A stretch of 64,000 bases of DNA from Bradyrhizobium forestalis (lineage in GTDB: Bacteria; Pseudomonadota; Alphaproteobacteria; Rhizobiales; Xanthobacteraceae): assembly GCF_002795245.1 (NCBI RefSeq), contig NZ_PGVG01000001.1, positions 372,001 through 436,000 of the forward strand. The letters run 5' to 3'. The notes under the pieces were generated by a model. It worked only from the letters and a program-made list of their open reading frames with translations, was not told the DNA's origin and ran no database searches. Shown here in pieces: positions 17,537 to 26,387 of the stretch (position 1 is its first letter; every line of letters begins with the position of its first letter). The position numbers were made by a program, and so were the translations under genes.

Positions 17537-19132
17537 CTATGCGTTCTCTTCCAATGCCCGCCGCAGCCTTCGGATGATGACGCCGCGGGCGCGGTCGTCG
17601 GCGGCGGCTGCGACACGATCGTTGATGTCGAGCATGAGCTCGGACATCTCGTTGTGCCAGTCGAGACGGGTCACGGCCTCCGGCGCGAGGCGCCGGCGGC
17701 GATCCGCGTCGAGCACGCGCGGTTCGGGTGCGGCGAGCTCATAGATATCGTCCAGCATCGGCTGGTAGATCTTGGCCGCGGGAATGATGCGTTCGGCCAC
17801 GCGCTCGGCCAGCCCGGCGATCGCCCCTTCCTCGCCGTGGACCAGGAACAGACCGCGGGCGATGGGACGGCGCGCCGCGATCCAGCTGGCCATGCCGGCG
17901 CCGTCGGCATGGCCCGAATATTCGTCGATCATGCGGATGCGCGCCGCGACCTTGATCTCGTCGCCCTGGATCCGCACGGCCTTGGCCCCATCCTGGAGGA
18001 AACGGCCGAGCGTGCCGTTGGCCTGGAAGCCGGCGAGAAGCACGGTCGCGCGCTCGTTCCACAGCCAGCGCTTCAGGTGATGGCGGATGCGGCCGGCGTC
18101 GCACATGCCGCTCGCGGCGATGATGATGTGGAATCCGGACAGACGCATGATTGCCTTGCTCTCGTCCGCGGTTTCGGTGAATTTGAGATGTGGCGAGTTG
18201 AGCAGGCGCGTAGCATCGACGGATGGGTCGAGGCTCTCGGCATGCCGGCGGAAAACTTCGGTCGCGCGGATCGCGAGCGGCGAATCCAGGAAGATCGGGG
18301 CCGTCGGAATCTCGCCGTGCTCCATGAGGTCGACGAGGTCGACGATCAGCTCCTGGGTGCGTTCGACCGCGAAGGCGGGCAGCAGCAGTGCGCCGCCGGC
18401 CGCCGCGGCTTCGCGCACCTCGGCCGCGAGGTGCTTGCGGCGGAGCGGAGGTGTCGTGGCCTCGCGCAGGCGGTCACCATAGGTCGATTCCGAGATGACG
18501 TAATCGAAATCGGTCGGCGCTTCGGGATCGGGTTGGAGCAGCTTGGCCTCCGGTCCGACGTCGCCGGAGATGAGCACGCGCAGCGGGCGCATCGAACCTT
18601 GCTCGGCGATTTCGAGCTCGATCGAGGCGGAGCCGAGCAAATGGCCGGCGTTCCAGTAGCGCGTGCGGACGCCCGGGATCACGTCGGTCCAGCATTCATA
18701 ATCGACGGCGCGAAACGACTGCAGCGATGCGATCGCATCGGCCTGCGTGTAGATCGGCGCTACCTGCTTGCGCCCGCGCGAGGCGTTACGCCGGTTGAGC
18801 TGGGTGACTTCGGATTCCTGGATGCTGCCGGCGTCGGGCAGCATGTAGGAGCAGAGGTCGATCGTGCCGCGCGTCGCCAGGATCGGTCCTTCGAATCCCG
18901 CGCGAACGAGTTTCGGCAACAGACCGCTGTGATCGATGTGAGCATGCGTGAGCAGCACGGCATCGATATCGGCAGGGCGAAACGGAAAGGCGCCGTAGTT
19001 GAGCTCCTTCAGCGTCTTCTGGCCCTGAAACAGGCCACAATCGACCAGAAGGCGGCCCGTCGCGGTCTGGAACAGATAGCTCGAACCCGTCACGGTGCGG
19101 GCGGCACCGCAAAATCGTACGGTGATGCTCAT
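17537..19132 (-). CDS. MBL-fold/beta-CASP RNA metallohydrolase
   Basis: A 531-residue metallo-beta-lactamase-fold hydrolase with beta-CASP and RNA-specificity regions, the architecture of RNA-processing nucleases related to CPSF73. The di-zinc site motif is THAHIDHSG (H63, H65, D67, H68). Further landmarks are GHLLGSASIELEI, ISGDVGPEAKLL, VISESTYGDR, ASGMCDAGRIRHHL and EYSGHADG followed by FLVHGE (beta-CASP motifs A-C). The C-terminal 80 residues are extra and charged. It is the last gene of a three-gene operon; its ATG overlaps the previous TGA by 4 bp, so translation is probably coupled. Nuclease activity is inferred from the family. Confidence 0.88.
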   Translation of the reverse strand: MSITVRFCGAARTVTGSSYLFQTATGRLLVDCGLFQGQKTLKELNYGAFPFRPADIDAVLLTHAHIDHSGLLPKLVRAGFEGPILATRGTIDLCSYMLPDAGSIQESEVTQLNRRNASRGRKQVAPIYTQADAIASLQSFRAVDYECWTDVIPGVRTRYWNAGHLLGSASIELEIAEQGSMRPLRVLISGDVGPEAKLLQPDPEAPTDFDYVISESTYGDRLREATTPPLRRKHLAAEVREAAAAGGALLLPAFAVERTQELIVDLVDLMEHGEIPTAPIFLDSPLAIRATEVFRRHAESLDPSVDATRLLNSPHLKFTETADESKAIMRLSGFHIIIAASGMCDAGRIRHHLKRWLWNERATVLLAGFQANGTLGRFLQDGAKAVRIQGDEIKVAARIRMIDEYSGHADGAGMASWIAARRPIARGLFLVHGEEGAIAGLAERVAERIIPAAKIYQPMLDDIYELAAPEPRVLDADRRRRLAPEAVTRLDWHNEMSELMLDINDRVAAAADDRARGVIIRRLRRALEENA

Positions 19133-20049
19133 GTCGTCGTCTCCGGAAGCTGTGTCGTCGGCAGTTCGCGCCGCAAGGCGGGCGCGAGAATCTCGTCGAG
19201 CAAAATCGCATTGGTCGGATGCGGCACGCTGTCGGTCGAACGAATCGACCGGATGCCGGCCTCGGTGAAGGCAGCGATCATCGCGGGTGGAAACAGCGCG
19301 TGCGTCACGACCGCATCGACGGCGGTCGCGCCCATCGCCGTCAGGGCCTTCGCCGCGGCGATCAGCGTCGTCCCGGAGGAGACGATGTCGTCTACCAGGA
19401 GCGCCGGCCGTCCGGCGAGCAGGCCCGGGTCGGCAAAGCTGATCGCCACGGAACGATCACCGTGCCGCGTCTTCCGCGCCGTCGTGTGCTGCAATCGCAA
19501 TCGGCCAGCGACATCGTCCACCCAGGGCTCGGACTCCATGTCGGGCCCGATCACGACGGTCGCTGGATCGATGCCGCCCGTCGCCAGCGCGTTCGCGATC
19601 GCCGGCATGGCGGACAGGTTTTCTGCTTCGATAGCCGGAAAGACGGACCTGATGTCCGGGGTGCGATGCAAGTGCGCATCCACGGTGACGACGCGGTCCA
19701 CGGTCGCAGCAAGCAGATTGCCGATGGCGCGCTGGCTGATGGCCTCGCCCGCATGAAACGCAGCATCCTGCCGCATGTAGCAGAGATAGGGCGCGACCAG
19801 GACCAGCCGCTTCGCGCCGTTGCGTCGCAGGGCCTCCGCAGCGAAGAGCAGGGTGATCAGCTTGTCGTTGGGTTGATCGAGCGAGGCATAGAGAATCGTG
19901 GTGTCGGTCGCCGGCGCGACTGCGACGCGCAGTTCGGCGTCCGGAAAGCGATGCACGGCGATCTCGCCGCAGGCAAGCCCAAGCCGCGTTGCGAGGCGCT
20001 TCGCCGCATCGGCGCCGCACGGCAATGTCTGGAGCGCGACGGTGCTCAC
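19129..20049 (-). CDS. Ribose-phosphate pyrophosphokinase (PRPP synthetase)-like protein
   Basis: A 306-residue tandem phosphoribosyltransferase-fold protein resembling PRPP synthetase. Recognisable parts are the [10 protein letters not shown] segment, [20 protein letters not shown] (catalytic-flexible region), [10 protein letters not shown] (metal/ribose-phosphate), [11 protein letters not shown] and the PRPP loop [14 protein letters not shown]. It is a divergent paralogue rather than the housekeeping Prs: the N-terminal ATP region is shorter than usual. The start is a GTG (20047-20049) overlapping the phosphorylase stop, and its own stop overlaps the hydrolase ATG. Coupling to an AMP-phosphorylase-like enzyme suggests use of a ribose phosphate released by phosphorolysis. 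Whether it acts on ribose 5-phosphate or another sugar phosphate is not known. Confidence 0.85.
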   Translation of the reverse strand: MSTVALQTLPCGADAAKRLATRLGLACGEIAVHRFPDAELRVAVAPATDTTILYASLDQPNDKLITLLFAAEALRRNGAKRLVLVAPYLCYMRQDAAFHAGEAISQRAIGNLLAATVDRVVTVDAHLHRTPDIRSVFPAIEAENLSAMPAIANALATGGIDPATVVIGPDMESEPWVDDVAGRLRLQHTTARKTRHGDRSVAISFADPGLLAGRPALLVDDIVSSGTTLIAAAKALTAMGATAVDAVVTHALFPPAMIAAFTEAGIRSIRSTDSVPHPTNAILLDEILAPALRRELPTTQLPETTT

Positions 20050-21620
20050 GGCGCCGTCTTGGCTTGCGGCGCCTCGTGACCGTTGACGAGGTAGCCGGTC
20101 TCTTCGGCAGCAGCGGCGGCAACCAGATCATGCTCGGGGCGGTCGAACGTGTAGACACGATAGAGTGGCTCGCCCTGCTCGACGCGGTCGCCGATCTTCT
20201 TGAACAGGCGGATGCCGGCGCCCTTGTCGAGCGGCGCGCCAGCGGTGCGGGCGAGGCGGTTGAGGCGCAGGCAGTCGATCGCGGACACGATGCCGTCATG
20301 CGCCGCCTTGACGTCGAAGCTGAGCGGTCCGAGCCCGTTGCTGCATGTCGAGGGACCCTGTGCATCGATGATCTTCTGCATCTGCTTCAGCGCCGCGCCG
20401 CTGTCGAGCAGTTCGCGCGCCCGGGCATAGCCGGCGCCGCCGCGCAGCTTGGGATCGTATTCCAGGAGATGGGCGGCGAGCCGGAGCGACTTCTCGCGCA
20501 GATCACGCGGCGCCGCCGGCTCGTTGCCGAGCACCGCCATGACGTCGTTGGCTTCGAGCATCGGCCCGATGCCGTTGCCGATCGGCTGGCTTCCGTCGGT
20601 CGTGATCACCTCAACCGAGCGGCCGAAGCGGTCGCCGACGAATTCGAACAGCTTTCGCAGCCGCATCGCCTCGACGCCGCCGGTGACCTTCGCGGTCGGT
20701 CCGACCGGAATGTCGATCAAGAGATGGGTCGAGCCTGCCGCGATCTTCTTGGACATGATGGAGGCGACCATCTGCTCGCGGGTGTCGAGGCTCAGGGGGC
20801 GCCCGACCGAGATCAGGACGTCATCGGCCGGCGACAGATTCACGTGCCCGCCCCAGATCAGGCAGCCGTTGCAGGAGGAGACGATCGCCTTCATCTCCTC
20901 GACGCCGATATTCACCCGCGCCAGCACCTCCATCGTGTCGGCGGTGCCGGCGGGCGAGGTGATGGCGCGCGAGGAGGTTTTCGGGATCGGCAGGCCATGG
21001 GCGGCGACGATCGGCACTACGACCATCGAGGTGCGGTTGCCGGGGATGCCCCCGATGCAATGCTTGTCGACGACGACCGGGGCCGGCCAGACCAATTGCG
21101 TGCCGGCCTGCGCCATGGCCCCCGTGAGGGCGAGAAGCTCGTCGCTGGTGATGAAGCTCGCCGACCCGATCAGGAAGGCGGCGATCTCCATGTCGGAGTA
21201 GCGATAATGTGCAAGGTCGCTGATGATCGCGCCGATCTCGGCCTGGCTCAAGATTCGCCCGCGGATCTTCGCACGCACCGCTTCCAGGCTCTCCGGAGGC
21301 GGGGCGGGCCTGACCGTGACCAGCGTGCCGACGGCTTCCGCGAAGCGCCGGAACGCAGGTTCGGAAAGTCCGATCTCGTCAGGAGACGCCAGCGTATCGT
21401 CGTCCGTGATCAGCAAGGTCGCCAGCAGAACCTTGCCGCCCTGACGAAGCTCGACGCGGCTGAAGCCGCGGAAGATCTCCGCGCGCAGCGCCTTGGAGTG
21501 CCTGGAGACGACGACGACGTTCTCACGGCCGGTATCGAGACGAACGCGGCGGATCTTCAGTTGGGAGTGCGGAAGGTCTGGATGCATGGACAGGCCGGCA
21601 GCAAGGAGTTGGACCTCCAT
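20046..21620 (-). CDS. AMP phosphorylase/thymidine phosphorylase-family enzyme (archaeal type)
   Basis: A 524-residue nucleoside-phosphorylase II fold protein of the long, archaeal-type branch (TIGR02645-like). It carries an N-terminal domain of about 90 residues before the phosphorylase core, an extra domain known from archaeal AMP phosphorylase and absent from DeoA. Core motifs are [66 protein letters not shown] and [13 protein letters not shown]. The family reaction is phosphorolysis of AMP (and CMP/UMP) to base and ribose 1,5-bisphosphate. Activity on free thymidine is less likely given the N-terminal domain. It is the first gene of the operon. ATG 21587 is an alternative start. No RubisCO or ribose-1,5-bisphosphate isomerase is present here. 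Confidence 0.82.
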   Translation of the reverse strand: MEVQLLAAGLSMHPDLPHSQLKIRRVRLDTGRENVVVVSRHSKALRAEIFRGFSRVELRQGGKVLLATLLITDDDTLASPDEIGLSEPAFRRFAEAVGTLVTVRPAPPPESLEAVRAKIRGRILSQAEIGAIISDLAHYRYSDMEIAAFLIGSASFITSDELLALTGAMAQAGTQLVWPAPVVVDKHCIGGIPGNRTSMVVVPIVAAHGLPIPKTSSRAITSPAGTADTMEVLARVNIGVEEMKAIVSSCNGCLIWGGHVNLSPADDVLISVGRPLSLDTREQMVASIMSKKIAAGSTHLLIDIPVGPTAKVTGGVEAMRLRKLFEFVGDRFGRSVEVITTDGSQPIGNGIGPMLEANDVMAVLGNEPAAPRDLREKSLRLAAHLLEYDPKLRGGAGYARARELLDSGAALKQMQKIIDAQGPSTCSNGLGPLSFDVKAAHDGIVSAIDCLRLNRLARTAGAPLDKGAGIRLFKKIGDRVEQGEPLYRVYTFDRPEHDLVAAAAAEETGYLVNGHEAPQAKTAP

Positions 21621-21726
21621 GCTTAGACGTCGCAGTCCCGATGCTGTTGACCCAGATCATGGTCCGGACATCTGGGAGACACGGGCGAGGCGTGCGGCGC
21701 GCCGCCGCGCAAGCCAAGGCCGGTCG

Positions 21727-21891
21727 TTACTTCATCGCCGAGCTGATCGAATTGAACTTGTTGTTGAGCAGCGCGCCGCCCGTGCTGTTCACGATGGTCA
21801 CGATTGCGAGAGCGATCCCGGCGGCGATCAGGCCATACTCGATTGCGGTTGCGCCATTCTCATCGGCAAGGAAGGACTCAAGCAGACGCAT
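21727..21891 (-). CDS. Flp-family type IVb pilin, orphan
   Basis: A 54-residue pilin precursor. It has the Flp signature: a short charged leader ending NG, then ATAIEYGLIAAGIALAIVTI, with the Glu-Tyr pair expected 5 and 6 residues after the TadV-type cleavage site. The hydrophobic helix forms the pilus core. AGGAGT lies 5-6 bases before the ATG, a strong ribosome site. No tad/cpa assembly genes are nearby, so it must depend on a locus elsewhere. Single Flp genes scattered in the genome are common in Bradyrhizobium. Confidence 0.9.
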   Translation of the reverse strand: MRLLESFLADENGATAIEYGLIAAGIALAIVTIVNSTGGALLNNKFNSISSAMK

Positions 21892-22014
21892 TGCCAACTC
21901 CTGTTCATCCGATCCGATGGATGGTCGCGTCGTTATCGGACTTGCAAATCGATCGAATAAGTGTTCGTGCGCGCCAAAAGAATTAAGCCCGGGCGATCGC
22001 GCCTTCGCTCATAC

Positions 22015-22040
22015 GACGGCATTCATTAAATTAAGGTTCC
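22015..22040 (-). promoter_or_regulatory. Possible EcfG (general stress) sigma promoter upstream of the Flp pilin
   Basis: On the minus strand, GGAAC (22036-22040) is followed after 17 bases by CGTC (22015-22018). The alphaproteobacterial EcfG consensus is GGAAC, 16-17 bases, CGTT, so one -10 base differs. The site faces the pilin gene, about 125 bp from its start. This is a motif match only. Confidence 0.35.
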
Positions 22041-22185
22041 GCCGGTCCGTCCAAATGGAGTCAAATCGGCAGCCCCAGGGGGCGGGCAGCCCGGCCGCAG
22101 TGCCCGCCAAGGCGTGATCGTGCGGCGCTTAACCGATTGTTGAGCCTGTTCGTCAATGGGTCGGGGGGAGGACCCTCATTCGCGC

Positions 22186-22422
22186 TCATCCGCGCCCTCC
22201 GTCCGCATTCAGCGCCCGCAACATGGCGATGCGGGCGAACATCACCCAGCCGCCGCCCGTCTCGGCCGCATTGATCAAAGTCTCGATGGCGGTCTGCCAA
22301 TGCGCCTCGTGTTGGGCGTCGTCGGGCAGCTGCATGATGTAGTCCGCAGCATCTTGAAGCGTGAGCAGCTTGCGCTTGTTGCTCACGCGAACGGGATCGT
22401 CGAACGCCGTCGACCAGGGCAT
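22186..22422 (-). CDS. Small conserved rhizobial hypothetical protein
   Basis: A 78-residue soluble protein with the pattern MPWSTAFDDPV, LLTLQDAADYIMQLP, HWQTAIETLINAAE, MFARIAMLRAL. I recall closely patterned proteins in Bradyrhizobium and Mesorhizobium, usually a little longer at the C-terminus and often near accessory genes. No function is known. It lies between the pilin and ku genes on the same strand. This copy ends shortly after RALNADGGRG, so it may be a slightly truncated member. Confidence 0.75.
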   Translation of the reverse strand: MPWSTAFDDPVRVSNKRKLLTLQDAADYIMQLPDDAQHEAHWQTAIETLINAAETGGGWVMFARIAMLRALNADGGRG

Positions 22423-22481
22423 GTCAGGCCGGCCGACCGGCGGGGAGAGGCATCACGGCGCGATCGCGGGGTGTGATGCTG

Positions 22482-23453
22482 CTAGCCGGCTTTCTTCGCC
22501 CGTACCGGCTTGTCGGCCTTCTTCGTGGCCTCCTTGGGGGCGGTCTTTGCCGCGGCGTCCTTGCCGCCCTTGCCCGATATCGGCAGCAGCATCTCGCGCT
22601 GGCCCTCGACGCGCTTCTTCGGCTTCTTGCCCTTGGCGGTCTCCCTGGCGACCTTCGCCGCAGGTGCCGCTTCCTTCTCGCTCGCGAGGCTCTTCTTCAG
22701 CGCGTCCATCAGGTTGATGACGTTGCCGCCCGTCTTCGGTGCGGCCTTCGCAGTGATCGGCATGCCGCTGCGCTTCTTGTTGATGAGATCGATCAGAGCG
22801 GTCTCGTAATGATCCTCGAACAGCTCGGGCTCGAACGCACCGGACTTCTTCTCGACGATATGCTTGGCGAGGTCGAGCATGTCCTTGGTGAGCTTCACGT
22901 CCTGGATGTCGTCGAAATATTCCGTTTCGCTGCGGACCTCGTAGGGGTAGCGCAGCAGCGTGCCCATCAGCCCGCTCTCGAGCGGCTCCAGCGCGATGAT
23001 GTGCTCGCGGTTGGTCAGCACCACGCGGCCGATCGCGACCTTGTCCATGCTGCGGATGGTCTCGCGGATCACGGCGTAGGCGTCGTGGCCGACCTTGCCG
23101 TCCGGCACGAGATAATAGGGGCGGATCAGATAGCGGTTGTCGATGTCGGTCTTGGGCACGAACTCGTCGATCTCGATCGTGTGGGTGGAGTCGAGCGCGA
23201 TGTCGTCCAGCTCGTCCTTGGTGACCTCGATATAGGTGTCAGTGTCGACCTTGTAGCCCTTGACGATGTCCTCGGAGGTCACCTCGTCGCCGGTCTCGGC
23301 ATCGACCTTGAGGTACTTGATGCGGTGGCCGGTCTTGCGGTTGATCTGGTTGAACGAGACCTTCTCGGTATCCGAAGTGGCCGGATAGAGCGCGACCGGG
23401 CAGGTCACGAGCGACAGACGCAGAAAACCCTTCCAATTGGCGCGGGGGGCCAT
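22482..23453 (-). CDS. ku: Bacterial Ku, non-homologous end-joining protein
   Basis: DNA-end-binding Ku homodimer subunit, 323 residues, for non-homologous end joining with LigD. The Ku core is clear (WKGFLRLSLVTCPVALYPA at the N-terminus, HRIKYLKVDAETGDEV, EIDEFVPKTDIDNRYLIRPY, GRVVLTNREHIIALEP, LDLAKHIVEKKSG). The last 90 residues form a Lys/Ala-rich tail, typical of the DNA-binding extensions of rhizobial Ku proteins. No ligD is adjacent, and Bradyrhizobium-type genomes often carry several ku copies. The start ATG at 23453 is the normal family start. Confidence 0.95.
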   Translation of the reverse strand: MAPRANWKGFLRLSLVTCPVALYPATSDTEKVSFNQINRKTGHRIKYLKVDAETGDEVTSEDIVKGYKVDTDTYIEVTKDELDDIALDSTHTIEIDEFVPKTDIDNRYLIRPYYLVPDGKVGHDAYAVIRETIRSMDKVAIGRVVLTNREHIIALEPLESGLMGTLLRYPYEVRSETEYFDDIQDVKLTKDMLDLAKHIVEKKSGAFEPELFEDHYETALIDLINKKRSGMPITAKAAPKTGGNVINLMDALKKSLASEKEAAPAAKVARETAKGKKPKKRVEGQREMLLPISGKGGKDAAAKTAPKEATKKADKPVRAKKAG

Positions 23454-23687
23454 GGGCTACTCCAAACGCAACGGGGACAGACGATCAGGATACCATTGGG
23501 GAACAACGAATCATAGCAAGGCGGGCTGCTGAATCTTGCAACTGCGTTAACCGGACGCGGGGCCCTTGGTTGCTGCCTGATCAGAGCGCAAAAGCCGGAA
23601 CATCGTATCCCATCACGCGTTGGCTCAGGACATCGGCTGCGAGGAGGTCGCGGCTATCAAGGGCGACGTCCAGAGATTGAGGGCATC

Positions 23688-23843
23688 ATGGCAACCACGC
23701 GAGAGCAGCATCAGATCGTGGAAACTCCGACCGAGGCGCGCCAAGGCGAACCCGGGCCTTCGGTGGCGGCGCTTCTCGCCATCTCGACCGGGCTTGCGAT
23801 CCTGATCCTTGCCGTCGTCTGGTTCGTGTTCTTCCGAACCTGA
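23688..23843 (+). CDS. Small single-span membrane protein
   Basis: A 51-residue ORF with a polar N-terminus (MATTREQHQIVETPTEARQG) and one C-terminal transmembrane helix (VAALLAISTGLAILILAVVW) ending FVFFRT. The layout of a charged cytosolic head plus a perfect helix, and similarity to small proteins I recall from Bradyrhizobium, support a real gene. Its ribosome site is weak. It sits alone between the divergent ku gene and the two-component operon. The function is unknown. Confidence 0.65.
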   Translation: MATTREQHQIVETPTEARQGEPGPSVAALLAISTGLAILILAVVWFVFFRT

Positions 23844-23940
23844 CGGCCCGAACCGGCCGGCCCGCCGCGTAACGGGCCGCTTTGCGCCCGCCATGCCGTC
23901 GGCTCGTCCGGCTGCGCGGCGGGCGCACTCGCATCAGTGC

Positions 23941-24015
23941 ATGAGAAATCGTATGAGAAATCGTATATGACCAAAAAGTAACGCGGCCGGTTCCCGGCGT
24001 TCATATTCAGTTCAC
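23941..24015 (+). promoter_or_regulatory. Upstream control region of the PhoP-like operon: tandem repeats and a PhoP-box-like site
   Basis: Two perfect head-to-tail copies of ATGAGAAATCGT lie at 23941-23964. Further on, GTTCAT (23999-24004), five bases, GTTCAC (24010-24015) form a direct repeat with 11-bp period, the geometry of PhoP boxes bound by OmpR-family dimers. It lies 55 bp before the response-regulator start, suggesting autoregulation. An inverted CCGGCGT/ACGCCGG pair flanks it. Confidence 0.5.
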
Positions 24016-24069
24016 GCCGGAATTGCTCATCTGGAGCGGTGTTCATGCGGTCTATTTCTGGAGAGAAGC

Positions 24070-24744
24070 GTGCGCCTGCTCGTTGTTGAGGACGACCCCG
24101 ATCTCAATCGCCAGCTCACCAAGGCGCTGACCGACGCCGGCTATGTCGTCGATCGGGCCTTCGACGGGGAGGAGGGGCATTATCTCGGCGACAACGAGCC
24201 CTATGACGCCGTGGTGCTCGACATCGGCCTGCCGAAGAAGGACGGCATCTCCGTGCTGGAGGCCTGGCGCCGCAACGGCCGCACCATGCCGGTCCTGATC
24301 CTTACCGCGCGCGACCGCTGGAGCGACAAGGTGCAGGGCTTCGATGCCGGCGCCGACGACTATGTCGCAAAGCCGTTCCACCTGGAGGAGGTGCTGGCGC
24401 GCATCCGCGCGCTGCTGCGCCGCGCGACCGGCCATGCCCAGAGCGAGCTCAGCTGCGGTCCCGTCACGCTCGACACCCGGACCGGGCGGGTCAGCGTGTC
24501 AGGCAATCCCGTCAAGATGACCTCGCACGAATATCGGCTTCTGGCCTATCTGATGCACCATTCCGGGCGGGTGGTCTCGCGCACCGAGCTGGTCGAGCAT
24601 CTCTACGACCAGGATTTCGACCGCGACTCCAACACCATCGAGGTCTTTGTCGGCCGCATCCGCAAGAAGCTCGATGTCGACATCATCCAGACCGTCCGCG
24701 GCCTCGGCTATCTCCTGACGCCGCCGCCTGCGCCGGGCGCTTGA
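24070..24744 (+). CDS. OmpR-family response regulator, PhoP/FeuP-like
   Basis: Two-component transcription regulator, 224 residues. The receiver domain has acidic residues EDD (7-9), phospho-acceptor D51 (VVLDIGLPKKDG), T79 and K101 (AKPF). The C-terminal winged helix contains MTSHEYRLLAYLMHH, VVSRTELVEHLYDQ and the recognition-helix segment SNTIEVFVGRIRKKL. Overall it resembles rhizobial FeuP/PhoP. The start is a GTG at 24070; the previous sequence has GGAGAGAAGC. The cognate kinase follows after 106 bp. A PhoP-box-like direct repeat lies upstream. Confidence 0.92.
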   Translation: MRLLVVEDDPDLNRQLTKALTDAGYVVDRAFDGEEGHYLGDNEPYDAVVLDIGLPKKDGISVLEAWRRNGRTMPVLILTARDRWSDKVQGFDAGADDYVAKPFHLEEVLARIRALLRRATGHAQSELSCGPVTLDTRTGRVSVSGNPVKMTSHEYRLLAYLMHHSGRVVSRTELVEHLYDQDFDRDSNTIEVFVGRIRKKLDVDIIQTVRGLGYLLTPPPAPGA

Positions 24745-24850
24745 AGCCTCGACTTCGAGCGGTCCGGGCTTGACGACCGCCCTGACACGGGCCTTGGTCG
24801 GTCCATGACGTCCGACGACCTGACTTCCAGCCCCTGCCGGGACCGTTCCG

Positions 24851-26227
24851 ATGGCCGCTAGCTCGCTTGCGAACCGACTGTTCTTGTCGGCGACCGCCTG
24901 GCTCGTGGTGATCCTGGCCATCACCGGCGTGGTGCTGTCGTCGGTCTACAAGAACGCCACCGAGCGCGCGTTCGATCGCCGGCTCAATCTCTATCTGCGC
25001 ACCCTGATCGCCGAGGTCGCGACCCCCGACGAGCCGCCGGACCGCCAGTTCCAGTCGCTTGGCGAGCCCCTGTTCGAGCTGCCGCTGTCCGGCTGGTACT
25101 GGCAGATCACCCGGACCGACACCGAGAAGCCGGAGGTGCGCTCCTCGCGCTCGCTCTGGGACAAGAAGCTGCCGAAGCTGGAGGAGCAGGGCGCCGAGCT
25201 CACCGCCGCCGGCATCCGCCTCGCTTATGTCGACGGCCCGGAAGGGCAGAATCTGCGCATGGTGGAACGGCCGGTCGATCTCGGCGCCGACGGCAAATTT
25301 CTGGTCAGCGTCGCCGGGGACGACACCGAGATCTTCGACGAGACGCGGAGCTTCGACTACTATCTCGGCGGCACCTTCACCGCGCTCGGCATCGTGCTGC
25401 TGCTGACGACTGTGTTCCAGGTCCGCTTCGGCCTTGCCCCGCTCAAGCGCATCTCTGAATCGATCGCCGACATCCGCTCCGGGCGGGCGGAACGGCTCGA
25501 GGGCGAATTCCCGGTCGAGATCGCGCCGCTGGCGCGCGAGACCAACGCGCTGATCGACGCCAATCGCGAGATCGTCGAGCGCGCGCGCACCCATGTCGGC
25601 AATCTCGCCCACGCGATCAAGACGCCGCTCTCGGTCATCGTCAACGAGGCCGGCGCGCACCCGGCCGATCCGTTCGCGGAAAAGGTGATGGAGCAGGCGG
25701 ACGTGATGCGTGACCAGGTTGCCCATCATCTGGAGCGTGCGCGCATTGCGGCGCGGGTCTCGGTGGTCGCGACCGTGACGGAGGTGGCGCCTGCCATCGA
25801 GGCGCTGCGGCGGACCATGGAGAAGATCCATCGCGACCGCGGCATCATGGTCGAGGCCAAGGCCGATCCATCCGCAAAGTTCCGGGGCGAGCGGCAGGAT
25901 CTGGAGGAGATGGTCGGCAATCTCGTCGACAATGCCTGCAAATGGGCGGCCTCGCGCGTCTTCATCGAGGTTCTGGTCGAGACACCGCACCAAGCCGGCG
26001 CCGGCCCGCGCTTGCGGATCATCGTCGACGACGATGGCCGCGGCCTGTCGGAGGCCGAGCGTGCCCAGGTCTCCCGGCGCGGCCAGCGGCTGGACGAGTC
26101 CAAACCCGGATCGGGCCTCGGCCTGTCCATCGTGACCGATCTCGCCGCGCTCTATGGCGGCAGCCTTTCGCTCGGCGCTGCGCCGACCGGCGGCCTGCGA
26201 GCCGAATTGGTCCTTCCGGGACTTTAG
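24851..26227 (+). CDS. Sensor histidine kinase, PhoQ/FeuQ-like
   Basis: Inner-membrane kinase partner of the preceding regulator, 458 residues. Two membrane segments (about 12-32 and 172-192) flank a periplasmic sensor of some 140 residues rich in acidic and aromatic residues (LSGWYWQITRTD). A HAMP-like linker leads to the dimerisation domain with H254 (VGNLAHAIKTPLSVI) and an ATPase domain with EMVGNLVDNACKW, DDDGRGLS and GSGLGLSIV. The His box has AIKTP instead of ELRTP, as in PhoQ-type kinases. The stimulus is not known; FeuPQ of rhizobia responds to osmotic/envelope conditions. Confidence 0.9.
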   Translation: MAASSLANRLFLSATAWLVVILAITGVVLSSVYKNATERAFDRRLNLYLRTLIAEVATPDEPPDRQFQSLGEPLFELPLSGWYWQITRTDTEKPEVRSSRSLWDKKLPKLEEQGAELTAAGIRLAYVDGPEGQNLRMVERPVDLGADGKFLVSVAGDDTEIFDETRSFDYYLGGTFTALGIVLLLTTVFQVRFGLAPLKRISESIADIRSGRAERLEGEFPVEIAPLARETNALIDANREIVERARTHVGNLAHAIKTPLSVIVNEAGAHPADPFAEKVMEQADVMRDQVAHHLERARIAARVSVVATVTEVAPAIEALRRTMEKIHRDRGIMVEAKADPSAKFRGERQDLEEMVGNLVDNACKWAASRVFIEVLVETPHQAGAGPRLRIIVDDDGRGLSEAERAQVSRRGQRLDESKPGSGLGLSIVTDLAALYGGSLSLGAAPTGGLRAELVLPGL

Positions 26228-26387
26228 CCCTTGTTTCGATGTGGTTTTTCGTCCTCATCGATTCCCCTCTGGAGGAAGCCGGGGGCATTCGGACCCACTT
26301 CCTAAACGGCTTCTTAAGTGGCGACCTCCTATGATCGCGCCGGACCCGTCCCATTGTCCGCCATTTTACCGTGCATTACCCGGGCGC

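Noticed and set aside
17309..19756. 815-residue open frame on the + strand
   Set aside because: It lies opposite the RNA-hydrolase and PRPP genes, whose motifs and coupled overlaps are clear. Its translation has no family character.
22450..22479. Terminator for ku from the GCATCAC/GTGATGC pair
   Set aside because: 16-base loop and no T-run on the minus strand.
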